Shown here piece after piece: positions 36,371 through 44,498 of a stretch of 64,000 nucleotides of DNA. The position numbers and the translations under genes are program-made. Each line of letters opens with the position of its first letter. Within the stretch, counting starts at the first letter, position 1. The stretch is from SAR202 cluster bacterium bin87 (GTDB lineage: Bacteria > Chloroflexota > Dehalococcoidia > Lucifugimonadales > UBA3495). The notes below the pieces were generated by a model. It saw only the letters and a program-made list of their open reading frames with translations, made no database searches and was not told where the DNA came from. The stretch is from contig MPNC01000004.1 in assembly GCA_002238825.1 (NCBI GenBank), positions 131,241 to 195,240 on the forward strand, in the 5' to 3' direction.

Positions 36371-36889
36371 CTAACCCGCCGGGCTCCATTCGAGCCGAAC
36401 CTCAAGATCACGCAGCATTTCGAACGTGTTGATGCATGGGATGTCGAACTGGCGGCAGAGGTCGGGGAGCTTTATCGTGCTTTGGGACTGGGGAGCTGAA
36501 ACCTCGTTGGTAACGACGACTGCGCCGTGGGCCATCGCGTAAGCCGCCAGCCATCCGTCGGCAACACGTGCAAAATCGGCACGAGCGGCGGTGGTGTATT
36601 GGGGATTGTCCTGAACCCAATCGATCAACTGACGATACGCGTCGGCGACGGGTTGGGTCCCGCTGGTCTCAGGCGAAGAGCCGATTGCCTGTTCCACCCA
36701 TTCGACCAGTTCAGCCGGCGAGACGATCTCGACGAACACTCGGTCAATGATCAACAACCTGCCGGTGGCGATATGATGACTCAGTGAGGCCCAGAAGCCG
36801 GGGCATATTTCCGGCGCGTAGTAATGGCGATAAGCCGCCACCAGAACATTGGTGTCTGGTACGTATATGCGCCCGGCGGGAACCGTCAT
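36371..36889 (-). CDS. DUF4411 PIN-like protein (putative toxin)
   Basis: 172 residues. The N-terminus IYVPDTNVLVAAYRHYYAPE places an Asp at the PIN-domain strand 1 position (VPDTN), and VVVTNEVSAPQS with downstream IKLPDLCRQFDIPCINTFEM gives the second acidic cluster. This is the DUF4411 layout of PIN-like putative ribonucleases. Its ATG overlaps the stop of the upstream XRE/ImmA gene (ATGA, 4 bp), so the two are translationally coupled. DUF4411 genes are repeatedly found paired with HTH-ImmA/IrrE genes as toxin-antitoxin-like modules. Toxicity here is inferred. Confidence 0.8.
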   Translation of the reverse strand: MTVPAGRIYVPDTNVLVAAYRHYYAPEICPGFWASLSHHIATGRLLIIDRVFVEIVSPAELVEWVEQAIGSSPETSGTQPVADAYRQLIDWVQDNPQYTTAARADFARVADGWLAAYAMAHGAVVVTNEVSAPQSQSTIKLPDLCRQFDIPCINTFEMLRDLEVRLEWSPAG

Positions 36890-38052
36890 AGCGAGATGCC
36901 CAGTTTGCTGGGCATGACTTCGAAGGTGTCCCCTTTCAACCCGGTCAGTGCGTACGCTTCACGTTGAGATAGTCGACCGGCCTTCAGAGCGCGTACCACC
37001 GACGCGGCGAAGCGCACGCCGATGCGCCAACGTTGGGTATTCCAAAAATTCCCGCCCTCCGAGCTCGCTGAATTGCGATCACCCTGGGTCCTGTTGCTGG
37101 CGTAAAAGTCGAAAAATGCCGGCCGGTCGATGAGGCCGAGATCCAGCGCCCGGCGGGCGGCAACGATTCGGCTGACCCTGAAGCGCCGGGCGATATCCTG
37201 GAATCGGTCTGCATGTGCGGATACGTGCGGCCATAACGCGCGCAATTCCGCCTCCGGCACAAGGAACTCCGCCGCAATCCCATCACACCGGGTTTCAACC
37301 TCGTGATGGGACGGCAACAGGGACTCTGAGGCGGACACTCCTTCCTGGCCAACGAAAAGATGCGCAAGTTCGTGTGCCACCGTGAACATCTGTGCGGCCT
37401 TGTAGTCCGCGTTGTTGACGAATATCAGCGGGGCGTACTCGTCAACCAGGGCGAAACCCTGAAACTCGTCGGGGCTGAGCCGGCGGCTGGTGTCGTTACC
37501 CACCACGCCGTTGAAAACAACCATCACGCCGGCGGCTTCAATGTGCTCACGAAGCAGGCCGATGGCGTCAGACCACGAATGGGCGTCCGACGCCCAATCT
37601 GCTGCAAGCCCCAAAGCGGCACGCATGGCCTGGGCGGCATCAACGCTGCTTGTGCCCGGTCGGTAGGCGCTGACCAACTGCACCGGCTCGGCGCCGGTAT
37701 CGATCAGTTCGTCCCGCAGCCACGCGCTACGCAGCTGCATGGCGTGGACTGTTTCCAGCAGGTCGACGCTAACCCGAGGCGGTGCGTGGCCGGCGCGCGT
37801 TCGGAAATCGGTGATGGGGAGTGGCTCGTCGGGCGGGAAGGACAGGAACAGGAAACCCAAGGGGCTGTGGGTAGCGGCGGCCAGCCGCTCGGCCCACGCC
37901 ATGCTGATTGCGCCGGAATTCTCCCACTCTTGGACGCGTTCTGCCTTGAGCTTGACTTTGCGGGCCAAGTCTTCGGTGGTGAGGTCGGCGCGTTCACGCG
38001 CCCAGCGCAGCACCGAGGGCCGCAATTGCAGGGTTTCGCGCTGGGTGGTCAT
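36886..38052 (-). CDS. XRE regulator with ImmA/IrrE metallopeptidase domain
   Basis: 388 residues from the ATG at 38052 (GGAG about eight bases upstream). The N-terminal helix-turn-helix (about 8-65) includes LTTEDLARKVKLKAERVQEW. The C-terminal half is an IrrE/ImmA zinc peptidase with the HExxH motif FTVAHELAHLFVGQ (about 222-235) and the downstream third ligand region HHEVETRCDGIAAEFLVP. Proteins of this kind cleave or derepress partner repressors or act as antitoxins to DUF4411 partners. It is encoded just before and overlapping the DUF4411 gene, so together they look like an autoregulated two-gene module. Confidence 0.87.
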   Translation of the reverse strand: MTTQRETLQLRPSVLRWARERADLTTEDLARKVKLKAERVQEWENSGAISMAWAERLAAATHSPLGFLFLSFPPDEPLPITDFRTRAGHAPPRVSVDLLETVHAMQLRSAWLRDELIDTGAEPVQLVSAYRPGTSSVDAAQAMRAALGLAADWASDAHSWSDAIGLLREHIEAAGVMVVFNGVVGNDTSRRLSPDEFQGFALVDEYAPLIFVNNADYKAAQMFTVAHELAHLFVGQEGVSASESLLPSHHEVETRCDGIAAEFLVPEAELRALWPHVSAHADRFQDIARRFRVSRIVAARRALDLGLIDRPAFFDFYASNRTQGDRNSASSEGGNFWNTQRWRIGVRFAASVVRALKAGRLSQREAYALTGLKGDTFEVMPSKLGISL

Positions 38053-38112
38053 TTGGTGGGCTCCACTCGGCACGATGTTAGCCAAAGGGCGATTACCAGG
38101 TCAAATCAGCGA

Positions 38113-38871
38113 CTAGCGGAACAGGTCTTTATCGGGGTCGCGGACGATGTCGCGGGAGTCGGCGTTTTCCATGGGTTCGTAGGGGTAGCCCTTGACCAGG
38201 GCTACCGGGACGCCCAAGAGCTTGCCGGTGACCAGCTCGGCGGTGGCGGCCAGTTCGTCGGCGACGGCGATGGTGGTGGTGTGCAACTCGTTGCCGTGGG
38301 GGTCGAACTCGCCGATGTAGCTGATGACGGGGTTGAAGCCGGCCACGCCGATGGACACGTTGATGGCCCCGTTGCGCCAGGGGCGGCCGAAGGTGTCGGA
38401 TACCAGGACGGCGACGTCCACACCCAGACGCTCACGGATGCTGTCGCGGATGCGGCGGGCCGAGGCGTCGGGGTCCACGGGCAACAGGCAGATGGAGTCG
38501 GAGCCGGGGATGTTGGAGGCGTCGATGCCGGCGTTGGCGCAGATGTAACCGTGGTAGGTCTCGCTGATGATGACGCCGCGGTCCATGCGGACGACGCGGC
38601 GGCTCTCGCGCAGGATCATCTCGGTGTGGCGCGGGTCGCGGCGGTGCCCCTCGGTGATGGCGATGGCCAGTGGCGAGGCCTCGACCTCGTCGATGGTCAT
38701 GACGCGGCCCTCGGCCTTGCTGACGATCTTCTGGGTGACCACGACCACGTCGCCGGCCTCGACGGGCGTGCCCTGGGCGTCGGCGGCGTCCATGATCTGG
38801 GCGGCCAGGTCGTCACCGGCCTGGACCTCGGGCAGTCCCTCGATTCCTACGGCGCGAATTTCCGGCGGCAT
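38113..38871 (-). CDS. cofE: Coenzyme F420-0:L-glutamate ligase
   Basis: 252 residues. CofE adds glutamates to F420-0 with GTP. Family segments are IEGLPEVQAGDDLAAQI near the start, GDVVVVTQKIVSKAEGR (about 40-56, metal/GTP site), ETYHGYICANAGIDASNIPG (about 104-123), LVSDTFGRPWRNGAINVSIG (about 156-175) and the late LGVPVALVKGYPY. It is the stand-alone archaeal-type length without the FbiB nitroreductase domain. The nitroreductase-fold gene at 39377 is nearby but is BluB, not the FbiB half. Its presence implies an F420 pathway in this organism; PPOX-type proteins at 46972 and 60571 may use the cofactor. Confidence 0.92.
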   Translation of the reverse strand: MPPEIRAVGIEGLPEVQAGDDLAAQIMDAADAQGTPVEAGDVVVVTQKIVSKAEGRVMTIDEVEASPLAIAITEGHRRDPRHTEMILRESRRVVRMDRGVIISETYHGYICANAGIDASNIPGSDSICLLPVDPDASARRIRDSIRERLGVDVAVLVSDTFGRPWRNGAINVSIGVAGFNPVISYIGEFDPHGNELHTTTIAVADELAATAELVTGKLLGVPVALVKGYPYEPMENADSRDIVRDPDKDLFR

Positions 38872-38975
38872 GGCGCACCTCCCGTTGTGGCGGTGGGGTG
38901 TTGATTACTATTGTGGGATGGTTCCAGTTTATCACCGCGCCGCCAACCGGCATGGCGACGGACGGTGGTAAATCT

Positions 38976-39262
38976 TACCGGGATAAACAGGATGAACGGG
39001 ATGGACAGGATACGGTTCGGTTGATCCGCCAATCAATTTTCGGGCCTCACGCGTACCCAGTTTGTCATCGCGAGGAGCGTAGCGACATGGCGATCTCGTT
39101 CCCGCAGCAGTGTTCCTTGCCCCAACGAGATTGCCGCGCTTCGCTCGCAATGACGCTCTGATGGCACAACGAGATTGCCGCGCTTCGCTCGCAATGACAG
39201 TTCCAGTGAAACTGGGCACGGCGAGATTGCCGCGCTTCGCTCGCAATGACGGTTTGATGGCA
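38976..39262. repeat. Compound repeat block (ATCC-type plus family I)
   Basis: The 505-bp gap 38872-39376 holds an ATCC-type repeat (accgggataaacaggatga near 38980), a family I left end (ctcacgcgtaccc at 39046-39058) and four units of gagattgccgcgcttcgctc followed by gcaatgac in tandem up to about 39250. No clear right end or target duplication was found, so this copy may have rearranged. No gene is seen in the gap. Confidence 0.7.
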
Positions 39263-39376
39263 AGTGGTTATCCGTGCGCGGCGCTTCTGGCGTAACCCCG
39301 ACCGCGTGGGTATGATGGCGACACGCGGGACCGTCAGAGTCCGGCAAGCGCAGCAATCGGCTTTGGCGGGGGGCGG

Positions 39377-40147
39377 ATGGAACAACACAGGAACCAACCA
39401 GACGATATTTCCGTAAACGGGATACCAGCGAACGGGTCATCGCTCGCCTTTCCGGAGGCGGAGCGGGAGGCGGTGTACCGGGCGATCTACCAGCGGCGCG
39501 ACATCCGCAACTTCCGCCCCGACCCGATACCCGACGAGGCTCTGGCGCGCATCATCCGGGCGGCGCACCACGGGCCGTCGGTGGGGTTCATGCAGCCGTG
39601 GGACTTCATCCTGGTGAAGGACCAGGAACGCCGGCGGCGGATAAAGGACCTTTTTGACCGGGAACGGGCCGCAGCCTCGTGCTTTTTCGACGAGCCGCGC
39701 CGGTCGGCATATCTTTCGCTGAAGCTGGAAGGCATTCTCGAAGCGCCGGTGAACCTGTGTGTCACCTGCGACCCGACCCGAGCGGAGGTGGTGCTGGGGC
39801 GCAACTCCATGCCGGAGACCGACGTGTATTCCACCTGCTGCGCGGTGCAGAACCTCTGGCTGGCGGCGCGGAGCGAGGGCGTCGGCGCGGGTTGGGTGAG
39901 CATTCTCAAGCTGCCGCAGCTGCGGGGGATCCTGGGGATACCGCCGCACATCATCCCGGTGGCCTACCTGTGCCTGGGCTACCCGGTGGAGTTCACCGAC
40001 GAGCCGGTATTGCAGCGGGCCGGCTGGCGCGACCGGCTGCCCGTGGAGGACCTGCTGCACTTCGATGACTGGAACGGGTCGACGGGCGATGGCGATTGGA
40101 AGGGTCTGCGGGATGCGCTGGGGTCCCAAGCCAATCGCGAGGCATGA
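39377..40147 (+). CDS. bluB: 5,6-dimethylbenzimidazole synthase BluB (nitroreductase fold)
   Basis: 256 residues. BluB turns FMNH2 and O2 into dimethylbenzimidazole, the lower ligand of B12. The match is specific: YQRRDIRNFRPDPIPDEALA (about 37-56), then RAAHHGPSVGFMQPWDFILV (about 61-80) where BluB, unlike other nitroreductases, carries PSVGxMQPW, and VGAGWVSILKLPQLRGILGI (about 171-190). About 30 additional N-terminal residues are polar. A cobalamin riboswitch was looked for upstream and not seen. It stands alone between repeat DNA and the 40287 gene. FMN binding is expected; other cobalamin genes are not in the window. Confidence 0.88.
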   Translation: MEQHRNQPDDISVNGIPANGSSLAFPEAEREAVYRAIYQRRDIRNFRPDPIPDEALARIIRAAHHGPSVGFMQPWDFILVKDQERRRRIKDLFDRERAAASCFFDEPRRSAYLSLKLEGILEAPVNLCVTCDPTRAEVVLGRNSMPETDVYSTCCAVQNLWLAARSEGVGAGWVSILKLPQLRGILGIPPHIIPVAYLCLGYPVEFTDEPVLQRAGWRDRLPVEDLLHFDDWNGSTGDGDWKGLRDALGSQANREA

Positions 40148-40286
40148 AGGGCGACGACGGCCGAATCGCAGCGCGGGGCCTCGTGTGTGACGATTTCAGC
40201 CGTTAAGATTGTATAATCGGGTCAAAGCAGCCGGCTGAACCGGCAAAGGGTGGCAATTCGACCTTCACCAAGGGAGGGATGAAGAA

Positions 40287-40727
40287 ATGACGCAACAGAT
40301 GCACGCACAGATGGGCGGAAGCACCGGCGGCGGCGAGGAGCTGATCCCGGCCGGCGCGGTGACCTTCGGGCTCGTGTACCGCACCGATGTGGGAGCCATG
40401 AACGACGAGGGCATCTGCATCCACGTCTATGGCAACGACGTTGAGGGCGACGACAAAGAGCTGCTGCGGTTCGACTGCTTCCGCATCGGCCCGCACTACC
40501 ACTACCGCAACGGCCCCATCGGCCAGAACGACCGGCTGGAGCTGGACTTCACCGCCGAGGGCGACCCGCTGTCGTGGACGCTGGACAAGATCCGCAACCG
40601 GCTTCCGATCATGCTGATGCGCTGCCAGGCGGACAGCACGGCGCGCAACGTCGACCAGCGGGACGTTGACGCAGCGATCCCGCACATCATGGCGTGGGCG
40701 GAGACCAAGACGCACAACCGCGGATAG
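40287..40727 (+). CDS. Conserved hypothetical protein, single-domain paralogue of the 62230 gene
   Basis: 146 residues. The core ICIHVYGNDVEGDDKELLRF followed by DCFRIGPHYHYRN (about 46-79) recurs almost exactly in the C-terminal domain of the protein at 62230-63081 (LAIHVLSDLAGN, then FDCFRDEPHYHYG), and more loosely in that protein's N-terminal domain. A later WTLDKIRNRLPIMLMRC helix also aligns with GWCLDQFKTGKLKAML. The His-rich PHYHY motif suggests metal or ligand binding, but no function is known to me. GGGAGGG lies 8-14 bases before the ATG. A terminator follows. Confidence 0.75.
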   Translation: MTQQMHAQMGGSTGGGEELIPAGAVTFGLVYRTDVGAMNDEGICIHVYGNDVEGDDKELLRFDCFRIGPHYHYRNGPIGQNDRLELDFTAEGDPLSWTLDKIRNRLPIMLMRCQADSTARNVDQRDVDAAIPHIMAWAETKTHNRG

Positions 40728-40763
40728 CTGCCTGGTTCACACGAACCGGCGTGTAGAAGGTGA

Positions 40764-40797
40764 GGGCCCGGCGATGCAGACGCCGGGCCCTTGCTTT
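40764..40797 (+). terminator. Rho-independent terminator
   Basis: 10-bp stem gggcccggcg / cgccgggccc with a 7-nt loop and a ttgcttt tail, 37 bp after the 40287 gene. Confidence 0.8.
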
Positions 40798-40906
40798 GAC
40801 GATTTACGAATGTGGGTACGCGTGGGACCGGACCGCTCTGGACGGTCACGCGCCAGCGGAGTATCTTGCAGGCCACTACACTCACCCGTCCTGAGGTGTC
40901 GGCAAC

Positions 40907-41086
40907 ATGAGCCAGAGCAACGACTTGGAGCGAATCTACCAGGAGCTGCGCCGGAGGGCGGTGGCCCAGTTCGGCGAGGACCGCGCGGTGGAGCTGGAAT
41001 CGTACCTGCGAACCGCGGCGGAGCAGGTCCACGCCGTCGAGGGCGCCGAGGTGCATCCGGACCTGGAGCCGCTGAACCAGGAGTAA
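40907..41086 (+). CDS. 59-residue helical protein, possible small partner of the amidase
   Basis: ATG at 40907, TAA at 41084. The protein (SNDLERIYQELRRRAVAQFG, then RAVELESYLRTAAEQVHAVE) is two or three amphipathic helices. Short helical ORFs of this size sit before amidase-signature genes and act like GatC/AtzG small subunits. The amidase starts 309 bp downstream, with repeats inserted between. Coding support comes from length, composition and frame; the partner role is inferred. Confidence 0.55.
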   Translation: MSQSNDLERIYQELRRRAVAQFGEDRAVELESYLRTAAEQVHAVEGAEVHPDLEPLNQE

Positions 41087-41117
41087 CCGCAACCCGACCC
41101 CGAGCACGTACCGGCGC

Positions 41118-41320
41118 ACGAACGAGATTGCCGCGCTGCGCTCGCAATGACATAGGACCTACGCAGTTGGGCGGCATAACAACCGTCATTCCCGCGAAAG
41201 CGGGAATCCAGTGACCGAAATCGTTAACAGTGTTCCAGATGCGTTCACAGGAAAGTCTATTGATTCCTGCGAAAGCAGGAATAACGGGTTTGTAATTTCG
41301 AGGGCGTAACTCCTATTACA
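41118..41320. repeat. GCAATGAC unit followed by family III element
   Basis: A gagattgccgcgctgcgctc unit ends in gcaatga at about 41150 and is followed at once by a family III element: left end cataggacctacgcagttg (41151-41169), right end agggcgtaactcctattac, with inner hairpins cattcccgcgaaagcgggaat and attcctgcgaaagcaggaat. It fills the 308-bp gap 41087-41394 between the small ORF and the amidase. Confidence 0.75.
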
Positions 41321-41394
41321 GTTGGATCTGTAGACCGTATCGGCGAACGGCGAAGCACCTGCGGCATCCGTGCTGCATCCTACGAGGTTGAACC

Positions 41395-42756
41395 ATGCCT
41401 GAACTTCATGAGCTTTCGGTGGCGGAAGCCGCCGCGCAGATCCGCGAGGGAACCGTGTCGCCGGTGGCGCTGGCGGAGTCACTGCTGGCGCGCATCGACG
41501 TGCTGGACGCCGACCTGCAGGCCTGGGTCACCATCGACCGCGACGCCGTGTTGTCGGCGGCCCGAGAGCGCGAGGCGGAAGTCCAACGTGGCGACCCGCT
41601 GGGCCCGATCCACGGAGTGCCCGTGGGCCTGAAGGACATCTTCTACACCGAGGGGATGCTGACCGCGTGCGGCTCCAGGGTGTACTCCGACTTCGTGCCG
41701 GATTTTGACGCGACCTCGGTGGCCAAGATCAAGGCGGGCGGCGGGATCATCCTGGGCAAGGCGGTCACCACCGAGTTTGCTACCTCCGATCCCTCGCCGA
41801 CGCGCAACCCCTGGAACCTGGAGCACACGCCGGGAGGGTCCAGCAGCGGATCGTCTGCGGCGGTGGCGGCCCGGATGGTTCCGGCTGCGCTGGGCTCGCA
41901 GACGGGCGGGTCGACGTGCCGGCCGGCGGCCTACAACGGAATCGTGGGTGTGAAGCCGACTTACGGACGGATCAGCCGGTACGGTGTGGCGCCGGTTAGC
42001 TGGTCGCTGGACCACGTGGGCATCCTGACCCGCACGGTCGCCGATGCCGCGCTGATGCTCACCGTGCTGAGCGGCGAGGACGACAACGATCCCGGCAGCC
42101 TGCGCGAACCTGTACCCGACTTCGTGGCGCAGATGGTGGAGTACGACCGGCCGCCGCGCATCGGGCTGGTGCGGCAGTACTACCAGGACTATGCGACGCC
42201 CGAGATGTGGGCCCACACGGAGGCAATCGCCAACCAACTGGCCGAAGCGGGAGCTGAAGTCGAGGAGATACCGCTGCCTGATAGCTTCGCCGTGGTGCAC
42301 AACTTCCAGCGCATCGTGATGAACGTCGAGTGCGCCGGTTTCCACGAGGTGAACCACCGCGTCCGCGCCGCCGACTACGGCCCGCGCATACGCGCCGGCA
42401 TGGAGATGGGCATGATCATGCCGACTTCGGCGTACCTGAAAGCCCAGCGGCTGCGGCGGCAATTCCGCGCCGACATGAGCGAGATGGTCGCCAAGGTGGA
42501 TGTGGTGATGACGCCGGCGATACCGGCGCCGGCCCCCCGGGACCTGAACACGACGGGGGATGCGGCGTTCCAGGTGCCGTGGACTGCCGCCGGCCTGCCC
42601 ACGGTGGTGGTCTCGACCGGCCTGAGCGAGCTGGGCATGCCGATGGCGGTGCAGTTCGGCGGGCCGTGGGCGCAGGAGGGCCGGGTGCTGGGAGCGGCGC
42701 AGTGGTGCGAGCGGATAGCGGGGCTGGGGGAGGCGCCGCCCATTGGGCAAGGTTGA
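41395..42756 (+). CDS. Amidase-signature hydrolase
   Basis: 453 residues. The Ser-cisSer-Lys triad is visible: Lys in VPVGLKDIFYTEG (about 79), cis-Ser in the Gly/Ser-rich GGSSSGSSAAVAARMVPAAL (about 145-164), and the nucleophile in LGSQTGGSTCRPAAYNGIVG (about 164-183). Family length is normal. It hydrolyses a C-N bond of a linear amide; GatA-type function in Gln-tRNA formation is possible, but gatB and a full gatC are not adjacent and the sequence is closer to general amidases. The next ORF starts 20 bp after its stop. Confidence 0.9.
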   Translation: MPELHELSVAEAAAQIREGTVSPVALAESLLARIDVLDADLQAWVTIDRDAVLSAAREREAEVQRGDPLGPIHGVPVGLKDIFYTEGMLTACGSRVYSDFVPDFDATSVAKIKAGGGIILGKAVTTEFATSDPSPTRNPWNLEHTPGGSSSGSSAAVAARMVPAALGSQTGGSTCRPAAYNGIVGVKPTYGRISRYGVAPVSWSLDHVGILTRTVADAALMLTVLSGEDDNDPGSLREPVPDFVAQMVEYDRPPRIGLVRQYYQDYATPEMWAHTEAIANQLAEAGAEVEEIPLPDSFAVVHNFQRIVMNVECAGFHEVNHRVRAADYGPRIRAGMEMGMIMPTSAYLKAQRLRRQFRADMSEMVAKVDVVMTPAIPAPAPRDLNTTGDAAFQVPWTAAGLPTVVVSTGLSELGMPMAVQFGGPWAQEGRVLGAAQWCERIAGLGEAPPIGQG

Positions 42757-42776
42757 TGGCTCACGGAGGAGTTCAT

Positions 42777-43379
42777 ATGCACGCGGGAAAATTCGCTGAT
42801 TCCTACGACTACGCTAAGCGCACATTGATCCATGCAATAGCGGACCCAGGTGAATGGATCGTTCACCCGATGTTGTTACGTAGCAAAGGCGGAGGGCCAA
42901 AAGGTGGTGGACTCTGCATTCGTAAGTATGCGAATTTTCTTGGATTGCCCTTCTGCGCTGTGCTGCCTGGCAACACACGAACGAGAACCAAAATTGTGGA
43001 TGACGTAGCCTGTTATCACGATCTCTATCTGTTCTTTGACCCCGACACAGGGATCGCTGAGAAAGGAGACACCGAACACGTAACCATACTCCAGTTGACC
43101 CAGATCACCAGAGCAAGGACAGGCAAGATCGTGCTCGTATTTGATCACGCCTTCCCTGATGGAGGCGATCCGAGATACAAGGTCAAGAAGAAATTGGAGT
43201 CGATTTGCAAACGCGAAAAATGCAAACCAAATCTGTTTAGCGGTGCCGTCATCGTTCGTGAACATCGCTGCGTTTGCTTCATATGGCTGTCCACAGAAAA
43301 GAAAGAAGTAGAACGAGTCAATCAGAAACTGCAGTACAATCTATCCATTCCCAAAGAGAGGCTTGTGACATTTCCGTGA
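42777..43379 (+). CDS. Uncharacterised protein of foreign composition (FFDPDTG motif)
   Basis: 200 residues from the ATG at 42777, with GGAGGAG about five bases upstream; an ATG at 42756 overlapping the amidase stop is an alternative. GC is visibly lower than in both neighbours and codon use differs, which suggests acquisition. Visible motifs are DLYLFFDPDTGIAEKGDTEH (about 81-100) and KIVLVFDHAFPDGGDPRYKV (about 114-133). The pairing of an FxDPDxG strand with a later hydrophobic strand ending in an acidic or His residue resembles a family of ~200-residue accessory proteins of unknown role. Lys-rich C-terminal helices could bind nucleic acid. No function assigned. Confidence 0.7.
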   Translation: MHAGKFADSYDYAKRTLIHAIADPGEWIVHPMLLRSKGGGPKGGGLCIRKYANFLGLPFCAVLPGNTRTRTKIVDDVACYHDLYLFFDPDTGIAEKGDTEHVTILQLTQITRARTGKIVLVFDHAFPDGGDPRYKVKKKLESICKREKCKPNLFSGAVIVREHRCVCFIWLSTEKKEVERVNQKLQYNLSIPKERLVTFP

Positions 43380-43517
43380 TATAAGGGGGCTGGAAGACAT
43401 CCACGTCTGCCTCCCTTGTGCCCCTGCCGATATCGCCAGGCACACGCTGCCACGGTTTCAGTCGCCAAGTGCAGCACGGTTGCGCGGGGGCGGTGGCGCT
43501 GCTAATCTTGCGCCGCT

Positions 43518-44477
43518 ATGTTTTCGATCTTCAAGCGGAACCGGGACGCCGTCAACCGGGAGCAGACCGACGCCGGCGTGAAGCGGAGCCGGGACAGCTG
43601 GTTCGGGCGCATCCGGAACCTGTTCGCGTCGCGGGCGTTGGACGACTCGGTGTGGGACGAGATCGAGGAGATACTGATCTCGGCGGACGTCGGGGTGGAC
43701 ACCACCATGACGGTGCTGGACGAACTGCGGGCGGAGGTACGGTCGGGGCGCGTTGCGGACGGCGAGGGCGCGTTTGACCGGCTCAAGGAGCTGATCGCAG
43801 CGGAGTTGTCGGCATCGGATAACCCGGATGCCTGGCTGGACGACGATGCCGTGGCGTCTCCCTACGTGATACTGATGTGCGGCGTGAACGGGGTGGGCAA
43901 GACCACCAGCATCGCCAAGCTGGCGCACCACTTCACCGGCGCGGGCAAGAAAGTCATCCTGGGCGCGGCCGATACCTTCCGCGCCGCCGCCGAGGAGCAG
44001 TTGGAGATCCTGGGCGAACGGGTAGGCGTGGACGTGATCAGCCACCAGCACGGCGCGGATCCCGGGGCGGTGGCCTACGACGCCTGGCAGGCGGCGCGGG
44101 CGCGTGGCGCGGATATCCTGATCGTGGACACGGCGGGACGGCTGCACACGCGGCAGAACCTGATGGACGAACTGCGCAAGGTGCGGCGGGTGATCAACGG
44201 GCTGGATGAGGCGGCGCCGCACCAGGTGCTGCTCACGCTGGACGCCACCACCGGGCACAACGGCCTGACGCAGGCGCAGGCGTTCACCGACGCCGTGGGC
44301 TGCACGGGCATCTTCCTGGCCAAGCTGGACGGCACTGCGCGGGGCGGGATTGTACTGTCGATACGGCGGGCGCTGGGCGTGCCGATCCTGTTCATTGGCA
44401 CCGGCGAGGGGTTGGACGACATCGCGCCCTTTGATTCTCGCGAGTTCGTGGACGCCATGCTGTCGTCGGCCGCCTGA
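43518..44477 (+). CDS. ftsY: Signal recognition particle receptor FtsY
   Basis: 319 residues. FtsY docks SRP-ribosome complexes at the membrane. A short acidic/basic A region is followed by the N domain ([20 protein letters not shown], about 44-63) and the SRP-type GTPase: G1 [16 protein letters not shown] (121-136), the FtsY-specific [21 protein letters not shown]3 [20 protein letters not shown] and G4 [11 protein letters not shown]. It ends with [20 protein letters not shown], the standard FtsY C-terminus. The A region is short, as in many non-enteric bacteria. The DUF2298 gene starts 21 bp downstream and is probably co-transcribed. Confidence 0.96.
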   Translation: MFSIFKRNRDAVNREQTDAGVKRSRDSWFGRIRNLFASRALDDSVWDEIEEILISADVGVDTTMTVLDELRAEVRSGRVADGEGAFDRLKELIAAELSASDNPDAWLDDDAVASPYVILMCGVNGVGKTTSIAKLAHHFTGAGKKVILGAADTFRAAAEEQLEILGERVGVDVISHQHGADPGAVAYDAWQAARARGADILIVDTAGRLHTRQNLMDELRKVRRVINGLDEAAPHQVLLTLDATTGHNGLTQAQAFTDAVGCTGIFLAKLDGTARGGIVLSIRRALGVPILFIGTGEGLDDIAPFDSREFVDAMLSSAA

Positions 44478-44498
44478 CGACGCGGCCCGACCATAGCC

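Noticed and set aside
39100-39262. Tandem gagattgccgcgc units considered as a CRISPR array
   Set aside because: Repeats are palindromic, spacing is irregular, spacers are not unique, and no cas gene is present. They belong to the dispersed element family.
39200-39376. Cobalamin riboswitch before bluB
   Set aside because: No B12-box-like sequence or multi-stem layout; the region is mostly repeat DNA.
38113-40147. Split FbiB (CofE plus nitroreductase half) for F420
   Set aside because: The nitroreductase-fold gene has the PSVGxMQPW signature of BluB and lies behind a repeat block, so it is not the FbiB C-terminal half.
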